Origin: Hypomesus transpacificus | Taxonomy: Eukaryota; Chordata; Actinopteri; Osmeriformes; Osmeridae | Reading direction: 5' to 3' | DNA length: 64,000 nucleotides | Assembly (NCBI RefSeq): GCF_021917145.1 | Contig: NC_061061.1 | Span: forward strand, 289,001-353,000 | Shown: positions 12,053-24,432 of the stretch, in pieces | Layout: every line of letters begins with the position of its first letter | Numbering within the stretch: the stretch's first letter is position 1 | Translations under genes and position numbers: made by a program | The notes under the pieces: generated by a model | What the model saw: only the letters and a program-made list of their open reading frames with translations | Database searches by the model: none | Told to the model about the DNA's origin: nothing

Positions 12053-12720
12053 GGTAGTAGTTGGCGTCAAAACTTATAGACGAAGCAAATGAAGTGGTGA
12101 CTGCTTGTAATACTACACATATTCCGGTCAAACTTGTGATGGGTCTCCGGTAGAACCCACGGAGCAGACCGAGCCGGACTAGCAGACTGCGGCTAGCGGT
12201 CTGTGGAGTCCTTTTCAGGTGAAGCAGGAAACGTTCAGGGTGAACCGTGAGCTACACAGCTGGAAAACAATGTTTTCCACTTAACATACTCGACCTAGAT
12301 GCTAGGAAACGTGTGCTCAGAATCCCACTTCAAATTGATAAGTTTGTCTTCAGACTGTCGCCGTAGGAACGTCCTCTCTTGAAGGGGTCATTGCAGATGC
12401 TGGCGAACAAAAATCGACAGTCGCATCCTGAAGCTCCTACTAGCCAAGAAACGTATCCAACTAAAGGACAACGGATCAATAATGACCTTCAGATAAATAC
12501 ACAGAGCTGTCACGCTGCATATTTATAAGTATCCGGAAAAATGTCAACTTCGCATATTCCCTGCAGCCTTCGTTATGCGCGAGCCCTGTCCCAACAAGAC
12601 TAGACAAGACCTCTGAACTCGGACGATGCCTGACGGGGCGCAAGACACTCAATTTGCTACCATCTTGAACGCATCCCGCGCGCAGTCTCCTCGTGATGCT
12701 GTCACGGCGATCGAGCTGTT
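12053..12720 (-). promoter_or_regulatory. slc9a1: slc9a1 5'UTR and probable promoter region
   Basis: Sequence upstream of the slc9a1 start. It is moderately rich in CpG and lacks the arrays seen elsewhere, as expected for a 5'UTR and CpG-type promoter. I see no clear TATA box and cannot place the transcription start. Confidence 0.45.
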
Positions 12721-14552
12721 TAGTTTGAAATGATCCGCAAACTGAAATTCAACCTTCAAAACGCACACCCTTTTCGCGGAGGTTTTATAGATGACAGAAG
12801 AGTGGGGAGCGGTCGATGTCTACACCACAGTGACCCCTACTGGAGAGGAGGCTGTAGTTGTGCAAGGGAACCCCCACAAAGTTCTATTGAAATCTCACTG
12901 TCGACTGTGACTTCCAAGCCTGTCAGGCAGAGCCGGTTACTGGCAGCACGTTCTCCACCCCTTCCGCGTGGGCGGTGGTTTCTGTGGCGCGGATTGCCCC
13001 TGGACTACAGAACACATTTGTTTACGGCAGCTCACAGCTCTACAGTAGGCCGCCTATACTGCCAAATTAGAACTTTGATCTTAGAAAATACATTTTTGAT
13101 AGTAGAGGACTGCAGCTCAAAGTCCACCCTCACTGATTAAAAGGCCTTTCAACATTCAGTCATGTACTAACACTAGTGGCTGTACCCAGCACATCCAGCC
13201 ACACTGACTTGAAATTCCGGTTGTGTCAAACAGTGTTTGAATGATGATGTAATACTAGAATGCCCATTGTTAAAACAGTGCTACTGCTATTGTATGACCA
13301 GACCTAAGAACCTGATCTACATGAATAGAACTAACAGAATCCTCTAAGCGAGAGGTCATGATGCTTGAAACTGTGTTTAAGGCCTTGAGCCATATTCTAG
13401 ACCGACAGGTGTAAACTACTCTGTCAGGTGTCTGCAGACATGAACATGCTTACTGCTCAGTCAAGACATGTCACATAGGACACACACACACACACTCACT
13501 AACAGACACACCACACCACACACACACACAACTGCAGCAATACACACACATATACACGTGCACACACGACACACTCACTCACAAACACACCACACACACA
13601 CAAACGCAACAATACACAAAAAACAAACTTGAGCTTTTGTGTGCTGTGCTGTGCTGCAGGTCATAAGCAGACGGGAACCAACATGGACTAACCCTGCCGC
13701 TCCTCCAAAGTTAATTTGATCTCATTTGAAGCTTAGAGAACCGAAGCATTTCTTCTGGCATGCTCTGTAAGGGGACACAGAAGCACACACACTCACCCCG
13801 TGTTGTGGAGAAGGACCCACACCGGCATTTATATGTGTGTGCACCTCTCGTGTCTGTGTGCAAGTTTGTGTGTGTGTATGTGTGTGTTTGCGTGCATCTA
13901 ATGTTTGTGTGTGTGTGCGCGTGTGTCTCCATTGGTGTGTGTCTGGAAACAAATTGCAACAACGTGATTCTGAAATGGCATTCCCTTTGAGGAAATAACA
14001 CAAGTCACTTTGGTTGTGGTGAGATGTGACCCAAATGACTGAGACAAACACATATCTCTCGACCTCAGCTATTCTCAACCCGGTTATGATAGAGTGCTCT
14101 CTGAACTTCATGGTTATGAACTTTTCTAACAGGCAGGGTTCAGCTGAGGCAGACGAGGGCGGGGGGATTCCTTGAACCAGGTCTTCACCCCCCCTCGCAG
14201 TGCCCCCCCCCCCCCCCCCCATGCTATTACTGTTCCCCACAACCCCTCAGTCTCCATGGAGACCACAAGGCCTGAGAGACCATAGACAGACAGCACTGAC
14301 TGGTCTCAGATGGAACATGCTAACAATAGCCTGGTAAGGTGGAGCCAGCAGCCTGCTGTGTGCTTGTTGTGCCTTACCTCAGAGGGATGTCAGCCAGCCT
14401 GAGCCCTGTCCTGGGACTCACCACAACAGCACAACAACATGGATTTTAAGGAACCCAAAAACCCAACATAGGAAGGGAAGCAACGTTGTGACCATCAGGA
14501 GAACATGGAACATGGAGCTGCAGCTGGACACAGACCCATGGTCTGGGTTCCA

Positions 14553-14646
14553 GTCTCTGACCTCAGACTGGGTCACATGGCTCCAGTCTCTGACCTCAGA
14601 CTGGGTCACATGGTTTCAGTCTCTGACCTCAGACTGGGTCACATGG
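14553..14646. repeat. 30-bp tandem repeat, 3 copies
   Basis: Three copies of CCAGTCTCTGACCTCAGACT followed by GGGTCACATGG. Confidence 0.9.
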
Positions 14647-14964
14647 TGGCCTGGTGGGTTTCCAGAGTTTCCTGTCAGAGAAACTCATCACTCCCCAGTC
14701 ACAGATAGAACCACCAAAATATCATTCTCACCTGGTTTGACACACACACACTCTTACTCACATAGATATTTATTTCATCACAAATGTAAAAACATTGCTA
14801 GTGAAACGGATCAGCTGATGAATAAATAATCGGCATAACAGTTGGATAGTGATGTTGTATAACCTGCAATGAATTAATGATTACAACACGGACTGTGGTG
14901 AGTTATTAGTGTCCTCATGGTGGCCCCCTCTCTTCATCCATAACTCAACTATAACTCATCCTCC

Positions 14965-15345
14965 TTTCCTCCTCCTGTCCTCCTCCTCCTCCTCCTCCTC
15001 CTCTCCTCCACTCTTCCTCCTCTCCTCCTCTCCTCCCTCCTCCTCCTCTCCTCCTCTCCTCCTCCTCCTCCTCCTCCTCCTCCTCCTCCTCCTCCTCCTC
15101 CTCCTCTCCTCCTCTCCTCCTCTCCTCCTCCTCCTCCTCCTCTCCTCCTCCTCCTCCTCCTCCTCTCCTACTCCTCTCCTCCTCCTGTCCTCCTCCTCTC
15201 CTCCTCTCCTCCTCCTCCTCCTCCTCTCCTCCTCCTCTCCTACTCCTCTCCTCCTCCTGTCCTCCTCCTCTCCTCCTCTCCTACTCTTCTCCTCCTCCTC
15301 CTCTCCTCCTCCTCCTGTCCTCCTCCTGTCCTCCTCTCTTCATCC
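14965..15345. repeat. (CTC)n/CTCCTCT pyrimidine tract
   Basis: About 380 bp of CCT/CTC triplets interspersed with CTCCTCTCC; a Leu/Ser-rich frame through it is a shadow. Confidence 0.95.
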
Positions 15346-15787
15346 TCCTCAGTGGTCTCCCACCAGCTCCCAGGGTGTCTCTCCTCTCTGAGCTGTAATG
15401 AGGGCCTTCCACCGGCCATGTGAACAACTCATGCTGTAATGAGGGCCTTCCACTGGCCATGTGAACCACACATGCTGTCACCCAGGCTCCTGGTGAAGCC
15501 AGACTGAGCTCCTGCCTGCGGGACGACACCAGGATGTTGTGACAACCTAACGACTGCCCAGACCAGCCCTCAGGACCGGAGAAACCACCCAGCCCAGCAA
15601 CAACAACAACAACAGCAGCAGCAGTCAGCCGTGGTTCAGGCAGGAAGACTCAGTCGTAGTAATAATAACACTTTATCAACCATACAAACACATTGGTCTT
15701 GGCGTGTGTGTTTGGTTCTGCCCATGAGCCAGATGAGACACTGTCTCGACATCAGGCAGACAGCTGCGCTACACCCTCCTCCTTCGG

Positions 15788-15900
15788 TGGAAGCCGGGGG
15801 GGTGGAGGAGGCCGGGGGGGTGGAGGAGGCCGGGGGGATGGAGGCCGGGTTGGTGGTGGAGGCCGGAGTGGTGGAGGCCGGGGGGGGTGGAGGAGGCTGG
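15788..15900. repeat. GGAGGCCGGGGGGGT minisatellite
   Basis: G-rich units of about 18-24 bp, followed by three copies of a 21-bp unit TGACTGACATGCTGCTGGTGA (15903-15950). Confidence 0.88.
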
Positions 15901-15984
15901 TTATGACTGACATGCTGCTGGTGATGACTGACATGCTGCTGGTGATGACTGACAGCACAAAGGTCTCCTGCATGAACCAGCTCC

Positions 15985-16472
15985 GCCCGATGACTGTGTC
16001 CTCCTCTTCTTCAATAACAGGCCCTCCCTGATCCAGATGACTGTGTCCTCCTCTTCTTCAACAACAGGCCCTCCCTGATCCAGATGACTGTGTCCTCCTC
16101 TTCTTCAACAACAGGCCCTCACTGATCCAGATGACTGTGTCCTCCTCTTCTTCAACAACAGGCCCTCCCTGATCCAGATGACTGTGTCCTCCTCTTCTTC
16201 AACAACAGGCCCTCCCTGATCCAGATGACTGTGTCCTCCTCTTCTTCAACAACAGGCCCTCACTGATCCAGATGACTGTGTCCTCCTCTTCTTCAACAAC
16301 AGGCCCTCACTGATCCAGATGACTGTGTCCTCCTCTTCTTCAACAACAGGCCCTCACTGATCCAGATGACTGTGTCCTCCTCTTCTTCAACAACAGGCCC
16401 TCACTGATCCCGATGACTGTGTCCTCCTCTTCTTCAACAACAGGCCCTCCCTGATCCAGATGACTGTCCTCC
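15985..16472. repeat. 47-bp minisatellite, about 10 copies
   Basis: Unit starts GATCCAGATGACTGTGTCCT, continues CCTCTTCTTCAACAACAGGC and ends CCTCCCT or CCTCACT. Copies are nearly identical. Confidence 0.95.
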
Positions 16473-17967
16473 TCTTCTTCTAATTGGAAACAATGTTAAT
16501 TAAGATGCCAAATCCCATCAAGTTGAAGAAGGTCAGCTGTCACTGACCCTCTGTCCACCAGCATTAACCTAGCTCTGGTTCTGGGTGTTGGCCAGTCCTG
16601 GATCACAGCTGGTTCAACGTGCCAACTTTCTAAGAACCAGTTTGGAGAGTCACGACATTACATCAACGTTTATATCTGTTCTCTTCTGAGAACCGCTCTT
16701 CCAGCAACGCCAGAGGGTCCTGGCAACTTCTTTTGTTTGTTGTTTGTGTATTTGACGTTTCTGTAGAGTCCTGTAGCGGCCATCTTGCTCTTGAGTTGTT
16801 GTAATACACGCTTTGTTCTCTGTTCTTCCTCGAGATGGTTTCGTATTTCCGAGGCCCACAGCACAAGGAGGCAGTGTTGGTCAGGTGGTGATGTTGGGGG
16901 TGGGGGAGGGCGGAGGGGGGCGGAGGGGGGAGGAGGGGGACCTCCCTCAGGGCTGCAGAAGCCCTTGAGTGATATCAAGGTTGATGGGTGAGGGAGTGGG
17001 GAGGAGGGAGGAGGGAGGAGGGAGGAGGTGGATGAACATTGTCCTCTGTATCAAACCTGTTGAAAAACAGGCTCATCTCACAGCCCTGTCTCCATCTCCT
17101 TACGCTGGGCTGGACTTCTACCCTTAGAACCTCTCAAACAGTCCACACCACCCCCAAGCAGTGGGTGTTTCTAAACTAATAACATTCTTTTCATAGCGAT
17201 ATACAGTTAATTTCCCACGCATAATGCAATGGGTGTTTCAACACAATGCTTTTATACTAACAATGTTTTACAGAATACCCTGTTCCCTGCCTCCCTCCAC
17301 CTGTCTCCCTGAGAGAGTGTGTGTGCTCCCTCCCTCCTGCAGGTGGCGCCGTGAGACCAGGTAATGAAACATCCTCCATCTCAGCTTCACTTTCTCCACC
17401 TCACAAGTCACATTTCACCTTTTATTCATTTAGCAGTTACTTTTATCAAAAGCAGTATATAAAAAGTGTATATTGAAGTGCATTGTAGTACAGAATGTTG
17501 GTGGTCAGAGTCAAGGAACACTCTGTATTTAGCAGGTAAACTCACCACACTCCAGCTACCAGGTACTGCGAACAATAATAAGAGTATATTAACTACAGTG
17601 CAACAATGACATCTCAATCACTTTGGTGCCTAGTATTGTTAGTGCAACATGAAACACTTGTGTGGGTGCAGTCTCTTGCTAGGCAGTGGAACAGGATGTC
17701 AGACACTGTGTGCAGAGAAGAGACTACACACTGGAAACAACAGACTTCTCCTCCACCAGCAGACTGACCCTGTGGATTTATAAGGTTCCCGGCAGGATTC
17801 CTTCTGTTCAATCAGATGTCTGGTCTCTCCAGGCTCTCTTCTTAAACAGCTGGAGGAATATTTGATTATTTTCCTGCAGGAAGAACATCCTCTGGGTACC
17901 TTAACGGTTCTGAACGGTTTCAGATTAAACTGAAACTCCTCGCTGTGCTCCTCACACAAACATCTCC

Positions 17968-18505
17968 TGTCTGTCTGTCTGTCTAACTGGTTATCTGTCT
18001 GTCTGTCTGTCTGTCTAGCTGGTTACCTGTCTGTCTGTCTCACTGTATGTCTAGCTGGTTATCTGTTTGTCTGTCTGTCTGTCTGTCTAGCTGGTTGTCT
18101 GTCTGTCTGTCTGTCTGTCTGTCTAGCTGGTTATCTGTCTGTCTGTATGTCTAGCTGGTTACCTGTCTGTCTGTCTGTCTGTCTGTCTGTATGTATGTCC
18201 AGCTGGTTATCTGTCTGTATGTCTGTCTAGCTGGTTACCTGTCTGTCTGTCTGTATGTCTCGCTGGTTATCTGTCTGTATGTCTGCCCGTTTAGCTGGTT
18301 ACCTGTCTGTCTGTCTGTCTGTCTAGCTGGTTACCTGTCTGTCTGTCTAGCTGGTTACCTGTCTGTCTGTCTGTCTGTCTAGCTGGTTACCTGTCTGTCT
18401 GTCTAGCTGGTCACCTATCTGTCTGTCTGGCTGGTTACTCTTCGGTCTGTCTGTCTGTCTGTCTAGCTGGTTACTTGTCTGTCTGTCTGTCTGTCTGTTT
18501 GTCTA
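17968..18505. repeat. (GTCT)n with TAGCTGGTTACCT modules
   Basis: GTCT tetranucleotide runs alternate with a conserved TAGCTGGTTACCT block about every 30-60 bp. Confidence 0.93.
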
Positions 18506-18629
18506 ATGATGGCAGCAACTGAGAAGCGGCTGAGATTTGGTTGGACCCTCTGGCCAGCTTCCCTCATGCTCAAACCATGGTTGAGCACATGGTCTACCAC
18601 AGTGGCCCGAATCTCATTAGAGATCACCG

Positions 18630-18830
18630 TTCTCCTTCTTTCTCCTCCTCCTCCTTCTCCTTGTCCTTTTCCTCCTCATCCTCCTCCTCATCGTCCTCCT
18701 CTTCATCTTTGTCCTCCTCCTCCTGCTCTTCCTCCTCTTCCTTCTCTCTGTCCTCCTACTCCTCCTCCTCCTCTTCCCCCTCCTTCTTGTCCTCCTCTTC
18801 CTCCTCTTCCTCTCACTCTTACCCCTCTCC
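18630..18830. repeat. CTC/CTT pyrimidine tract
   Basis: About 200 bp of CCTCCTC and TTCCTC repeats. Confidence 0.9.
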
Positions 18831-19206
18831 TTCTCTGGTTGTCGATCTTTTCAAAGTTCTCCATTGTTCACCAAACAAAACAGAGGCTCAAGGCACTTTT
18901 ATGCTGCAGTCCTGATTGCAAATTGCTCAACAGACCTGAAAGTGCAGAGATTTGAATATTTGTGTGTTTCAGGTTAATGCTTTGAGATTTTACTTGAGAA
19001 GTGTGTGCAATGACTGAACATTGTGTGTAGTGTTTTGACAACAAGGTGGTGTGTAATTGACATCAGTGTGTAAACAAGTCTAATGCAGATAAGGGAGTGT
19101 GAAGTAGTGCCAAATTTGTTTGAGCGCTTTTTGTGTGTTAACAACTGAGAAAAACTGGAAAGAGTATTGTCCTCCGGAGGGTACTGACGAGGGGCTGAAT
19201 GTTCTT

Positions 19207-19331
19207 GGCCGGGTTTCCCAGATTCGTTAAGAAGCTCTTACTGTAACGCTAAGAGCTTCTTAGGAGCGTTCTAAGAGCGTTCTACAGCGTTCTACAGTAA
19301 GAGCTTCTTAACAAATCTGGGAAACCCGGCC
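19207..19331. mobile_element. 125-bp palindromic MITE-like element
   Basis: The left end GGCCGGGTTTCCCAGATT is repeated in inverted form at the right end, and the match continues inward through GTTAAGAAGCTCTTACTGTA with one mismatch (about 38 bp per arm). Flanking CTT triplets at 19204-19206 and 19332-19334 look like a 3-bp target-site duplication. It has no coding capacity. Confidence 0.85.
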
Positions 19332-19668
19332 CTTGACAGTTATCCCAAACACACTTTTGTTTTTACTCAACCTGATGCAGTTTCTCTACTGTCCACCAGT
19401 GTCCTCTACTGTCCCCTCCTATACTGTCCTCTAGGTTTCTCTACTGTCCACTAGAGGGGCCCCACCCCCTCTGGTGTCACTGTCCTGTCTGATGTGTGTG
19501 GCTAGGAAACACCTGCTAACTTGTGGCTTCACAGCTAGGGCCAGAGGGCGTGAGGGGAGACAGCTGCCCTCAGTCTGGACTCTGAAGGAGGCGCTGATAT
19601 GAGCTGGAAAACTGCTCCTCTTGCTGACAACACAACTGGAGACACAGCAGGAGTGAAGAAAGCAGGAA

Positions 19669-19669
<1 letters not shown>

Positions 19670-19757
<88 letters not shown>
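19670..19757. repeat. (CT)n microsatellite
   Basis: CT run of about 85 bp with one CA interruption. Confidence 0.96.
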
Positions 19758-19760
<3 letters not shown>

Positions 19761-20094
19761 CCTTCATGTCTTTTCCTCAACATGTAAACAGACACATCAC
19801 CTCCGGGCAGACAGAAACACACACACACACACACAGGTGCAAACACACAGGTACACCCACGCAAACACACAAATGATGATGCTGAGGTTGTTAGGGTTTT
19901 AACGACAGTGTGAGTCAGAGCTGTCTCCTACCTCAGCCAGGTGAACCAGGGGAGAGATGTTAGAACGCCTCAACACGCTCGCTCACTGACTCACCACCAG
20001 TACACATCTATCATTTACTACAGCAAAAAAAAAAAAAAAAACTTTCATGTATTATTGAACAGAATCACCTAGTCATTAATCTCCTCCTTGAGTA

Positions 20095-20390
20095 ATGACC
20101 TCACACAGGCTGTAGACTGTGATGTTAGGGTTCACACAGGCTGTAAACTGTGATGTTAGGGTTCACACAGGCTGTAAACTGTGATGTTAGGGTTCACACA
20201 GACTGTAAACTGTGATGTTAGGGTTCACACAGACTGTAAACTGTGATGTTAGGTTCACACAGGCTGTAGACTGTGATGTTGGGTTCACACAGGCTGTGGA
20301 CTGTGATGTTAGGGTTCACACAGGCCGTAGACTGTGATGTTTGGGTTCACACAGGCTGAAGACTGTGATGTTAGGGTTAGGGTTGGAGTT
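20095..20390. repeat. 31-bp minisatellite, about 9-10 copies
   Basis: Copies of TTCACACAGGCTGTAAACTG followed by TGATGTTAGGG, with variants GTAGA, GTGGA and GAAGA. Confidence 0.94.
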
Positions 20391-21235
20391 AGGACTGGAC
20401 ATCTACAGCTGTGCAGCACAAGGCTGTTACAGATCCTCCGTAGCTTCTGTTCTACACCTCAGCGACACACATGAAGTCACACTGTAAGGCCGGCCTTCCT
20501 TCCTCACTTCTCTTCCCATGCACAACTCAGAGCACAAAGGATGGCCGCAGCTTGTGAATATGTGGATGTTGAACCAGTGTGCTCAGCTGTGAATAGGTCT
20601 CTGTCTGAAAGCCCTCGCCACTATAACAACGACAAGGAGACGACAGACAAATAACAATAGCTCTGCTCTGGTGGAGGAGCAGGGGAGCAGAGAGGAGGGA
20701 GTACAGGGGAGGGGAGGGGACAGGGGAGGAGAGGAGGACAGGGGAAGAGAGGAGGAAAGGGGAAGAGAGGAGGAAAGGGTAGGAGAGGACAGGTGGGAAA
20801 GAGGGAGGGGAGGGGAGGAAAGCAGGGGAGAAGAAAGGAAAGGAGGGAAGGGGGGGAGGGAGGAGGGGAGGGGGGGAGGGGGGTGTGGGCTGTGGAGAAG
20901 TTTCTCCATGTCAGCGTTCATGAGGACAGGAGTGGGACTGAGGACAAAGAGAGCGCTCATGCTGCCCTGAACGCCTGGTCTGATGCTACGAGTGTGTGTG
21001 TATCTGTCTCTGTTCTGTGTGTGTATGTGTGTGTGTGTATCTGTCTCTGTTCTGTGTGTGTGTGTGTATGTGTTCTGTCAGATGCCAGCAGAACTCCTCA
21101 TCATGATTTATTTATAAACATCTGACACACCAGACTTCACATATACACTCCTGACTTCTGTGGTAAACGACCAAGTGTTGAATTATAACTGACACTCAGA
21201 TCTAGGCAGGAAGGGAGGAGGGAGGAGAGAGGAAG

Positions 21236-21335
21236 NNNNNNNNNNNNNNNNNNNNNNNNNNNNNNNNNNNNNNNNNNNNNNNNNNNNNNNNNNNNNNNNN
21301 NNNNNNNNNNNNNNNNNNNNNNNNNNNNNNNNNNN
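21236..21335. other. Assembly gap (100 N)
   Basis: Exactly 100 N, the usual placeholder for a gap of unknown size. The sequence just right of it (21336 onward) holds a 55-bp tandem duplication (TTACAGCATCCTGCTGCCCA), which may have caused the assembly break. Confidence 0.99.
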
Positions 21336-21489
21336 TTACAGCATCCTGCTGCCCAGGCAGTCATGCATGTTGGCGGAGCCTCTTCACCATGTTACAGCAT
21401 CCTGCTGCCCAGGCAGTCATGCATGTGGGCGGAGCCTCATGTCTATGTCATGGAGGAGGTGTCTGGCTGTACAGCATGTTGACAGCATG

Positions 21490-21990
21490 CTCACACACAC
21501 ACACACACACACACCTTGCATTAGGAGTCTGGTTGGAGTGTGAGGCAGTGAGGGATGTGAGCAGGTGGTGGAGAATCTAGATACAAACTGCCCCCCCTCC
21601 CGGGCCTTCAGTTGACACACACACACAGACACACATGCACACACACACACACACACACAGACACACATGCAAACACACAGACACACACACACACAGACAC
21701 ACACCCACATCAAATGATACTCTCTCTCTCTCTCTCTCTCTCTCTCAGGCCTTCAAGTGACACAAACACACACACACACAGACAGTGGAGAAGTACATTG
21801 TCCTTGTCGTCCTGTAGGAGGGTCTAATGTTGCTATGGCAGCCACTACTGTACATCCAGATGGACTCTGAGTTTTAATCTGTTTCCTGGATCCTCTCCCC
21901 CTCTCTCTCCCCCCTCACCCTCCCTCCTCTCTCTCTCTCACCCATCCCCCTCCCTCCTCTCTCTCCCTCTCCAACCCTCTCTCTCTCTCT
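21490..21990. repeat. CA and CT microsatellite cluster upstream of znrf2 exon 2
   Basis: CA runs at 21494-21512 and 21616-21710, CT runs at 21719-21747 and 21900-22000. The last one merges into the polypyrimidine tract of the znrf2 exon at 22015. Confidence 0.9.
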
Positions 21991-22014
21991 CTCTCTCTCT
22001 GTGTTTCCATGCAG

Positions 22015-22110
22015 GCTGTAAGTGTCCTGTGTGTTCCAAGTTTGTCTCGTCAGATGAAATGGACCTGCACCTTGTCATGTGTTTAACCAAACCCAGAGTG
22101 ACGTACAACG
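22015..22110 (+). CDS. znrf2: znrf2 exon encoding the C2HC-type zinc finger
   Basis: ZNRF2 is a membrane-associated E3 ubiquitin ligase with an N-terminal myristoylation site, a zinc finger and a C-terminal RING. This 96-nt exon has acceptor CATGCAG and donor GTAAGC. It starts with two bases of a split Gly codon and ends with the first base of a Glu codon. It encodes [20 protein letters not shown] and then [11 protein letters not shown]. The zinc ligands C-x2-C...H-x3-C are all present. It is closer to human ZNRF2 ([20 protein letters not shown]) than to ZNRF1 (CPICSKSVASDEMEMHFIMC) as I recall them. Exon 1, with the N-terminus, was not found in the window. Confidence 0.93.
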
Positions 22111-22140
22111 GTAAGCTATCTCCCATCTCTCCTACTGTGT

Positions 22141-22275
22141 ATGTGTCCGTGTGTGTGTGTTTGTGTGTGTATGCGTGTGTGTGTGCGTGTGTGTGTGTTT
22201 GTGTGTGTATGCGTGTGTGTGTGCGTGTGTGTGTGTTTGTGTGTGTATGCGTGTGTGTGTGCGTGTGTGTGTGTG
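22141..22275. repeat. GT-rich tract with TTTGTGTGTGTATGC units
   Basis: Compound GT repeat with a 40-bp higher unit (TGTTTGTGTGTGTATGCGTG) present three times, 30 bp downstream of the exon's donor. Confidence 0.9.
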
Positions 22276-22800
22276 AATCAGCAGGACTTGTGTTTTGCTT
22301 GTTGTTTTTAGTTGGAGAGACACATTATTATAGCCGAACATGTTAACTGTCAACCAGAGAGTGTGTGTGTATGTACCGTCAGTGTGTGTGTGAGAGGGCT
22401 TTGTGTGTGTGTGTCTGTGTGTGTGTGAGGGCTCTGTGGGATGTCAGCTCTGTGATAACAGTGAGTCCCACATGTCTGCTCTTGTGCTGGGGTCCTGGCT
22501 GCTATCTGCAAGCTGTCCAAGCACTGCCTGTCCAAAAATATCACAACTCCTTCTCTTGCTGTGTATTTCACTGTCTCTTTTTTTTTCCCCTGTCCTAATT
22601 TCCCTCCATCAATATCTCTCTCTCTCTCCCTCTCTCTCTCTCGCTCTCTTGCTCTCTCTCTCGCTCTCTCGCTCTCTCCTCCCTTCTCTTTTGTTTTCCA
22701 ATTGTGTCCACAGAGTCATGCCTTAATCAGTTCTGTTTTTACAGCGTTTTGACACGCTTTCAGGCATTGTCGCTCTCAATCAGCCCAGTGGGATGTGTCC

Positions 22801-23010
22801 AACACACACAGCCAGAGCCTCTCTCTGAGAGAGAGACACAGCCAGAGACTGGGCCAGAGAGAGAGACACAGTCAGAGCCTCTCTCAGAGAGAGAGACACA
22901 GCCAGAGACTGGGCCAGAGAGAGAGACACAGCCAGAGTCTGGGCCAGAGAGAGAGACACAGCCAGAGCCTCTCTCAGAGAGAGAGACACAGCCAGAGACT
23001 GAGCCAGAGC
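22801..23010. repeat. GAGAGAGACACAGCCAGAG minisatellite
   Basis: About seven copies of a unit of about 30 bp with two alternating cores, CCTCTCTCAGA and ACTGGGCCAGA. Confidence 0.92.
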
Positions 23011-23014
23011 AGAG

Positions 23015-23690
23015 CAGGACAGTCTGGCCTCTCAGCCTCCAGCCTCCGGCCTTTAGACCCCCAGCCTCTAGGGTCTCAGCCCCTAGCTTCCAGCCTTTAG
23101 GCCCTCAGCCTGTAGTTTCTAGGGTCTCAGCCTCTAGGGTCCAGACCCTCAGCCTCCAGCCTGTAGACCAAAGTTCTTTCTAATTCTTTTCCGCAATAAG
23201 AAATCTGTCTGAGTGCAAACCTCAGTACTACAGTTTGCAGAGAACCCCGCTAGCTTCTTTGTAGCTAAATATATCAGAAAGCTTACCAGCCTACCTGGAC
23301 CATCACTTGTCTCTGTTTGAACAATTTCATCAAGCCAGCTTAAAGGGAACATTGCTCTAGACCCTCAGCCCCCAGCCTTTAAACTCCCAGCCCCCAGCCT
23401 TTAGACTCCCAGCCCCCAGCCTTTAGACTCCCAGCCCCCAGCCTTTAGACTCCCAGCCCCCAGCCTTTAGACTCCCAGCCCCCAGCCTTTAGACTCCCAG
23501 CCCCCAGCCTTTAGACCCCCAGCCCCCAGCCTTTAGACTCCCAGCCCCCAGCCTTTAGACTCCCAGCCCCCAGCCTTTAGACCCCCAGCCTCTAGGGTCT
23601 CAGCCCGTAGCCTCTAGACCCTCAGCCTCCAGCCTCCACCCTTTAGGCCCTCAGCCTCTAGCTTCTAGGGCCATCAGCCTCCAACCTGAG
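23015..23690. repeat. 22-bp CAGCCTTTAGACTCCCAGCCCC minisatellite region
   Basis: A regular array of a 22-bp unit (CAGCCCCCAGCCTTTAGACT plus CC) spans about 23355-23600. Degenerate CAGCCTCTAGGGTCT relatives lie on both sides (23030-23165 and 23580-23690). Confidence 0.93.
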
Positions 23691-24309
23691 GGTGTGTGTA
23701 TGGTGTGTGTATAGTGTGTGTGTATAGATTGTTGCATTTTGTTGAATTGTGCTGCTATTGATGGTTATGAGTACTGATGCTTACAGGGTTTTTAATTCAG
23801 CTGTCGGTTATCTTGATTGTTGGTTTAATCTGATTCTGTACCAGTCTGCTCTCTAATGAGAGCTGTATTTGCATGCTGACCTAAGTGCGAAGAGATTGAC
23901 AGATTGACAGACAGGCAGACTGACAGACTGACTGAAGCAAACAGCTAGTGTATTAGATGCACACAACTAGCATTGTGTTATTTCCTGTCTGCATATTTTA
24001 GTCAAGCAAGCGAGCGCGAGTGTTAGTATTCCCCATGCACAGCTCTGGTCGACATCGTCAGTCATGTGATAGAGACTAATGGTGCTGGACAGCAGAGATG
24101 ATCACCCACCTCTCTGCCTCTACCTCTCTGTCTACCTCTGCCTCTGTGCCTGTACCTCTCTGTCTACCTATGCCTCTACCTCTCTGCGTCTGCCTCTGCC
24201 TCTACCTCTCTCTCTGTACTTCTCTCCCCCCCTCTGCTTTTCTCTGCTGCAGTCCAGGACATGCATGATTAGAGAGGAGGTGAGGGGGAGAGGGAATGAA
24301 CGAGGGGTG

Positions 24310-24313
24310 GAGG

Positions 24314-24410
<97 letters not shown>

Positions 24411-24432
24411 AAGAGAGAGAGAGAGAGAGGCA
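24310..24432. repeat. (GA)n microsatellite
   Basis: GA run of about 110 bp. Confidence 0.96.

Larger units (their letters stand above)
12721..21235. other. Intergenic sequence between slc9a1 and znrf2
   Basis: No exon recognised. Contents are microsatellites, minisatellites and one palindromic element (listed separately). CA-rich patches lie at 13485-13620 and TG-rich ones at 13830-13930. A short G-rich/CT-rich tract lies at 20690-20885. I looked here on the plus strand for the missing znrf2 exon 1 (N-terminal MGAKQ-type start and a SLPAHL motif) and did not find it. Confidence 0.6.

Noticed and set aside
12730..13140. 136-codon plus-strand frame near the slc9a1 promoter as znrf2 exon 1
   Set aside because: No N-terminal Gly for myristoylation, no Ser/Gly-rich region and no SLPAHL motif.
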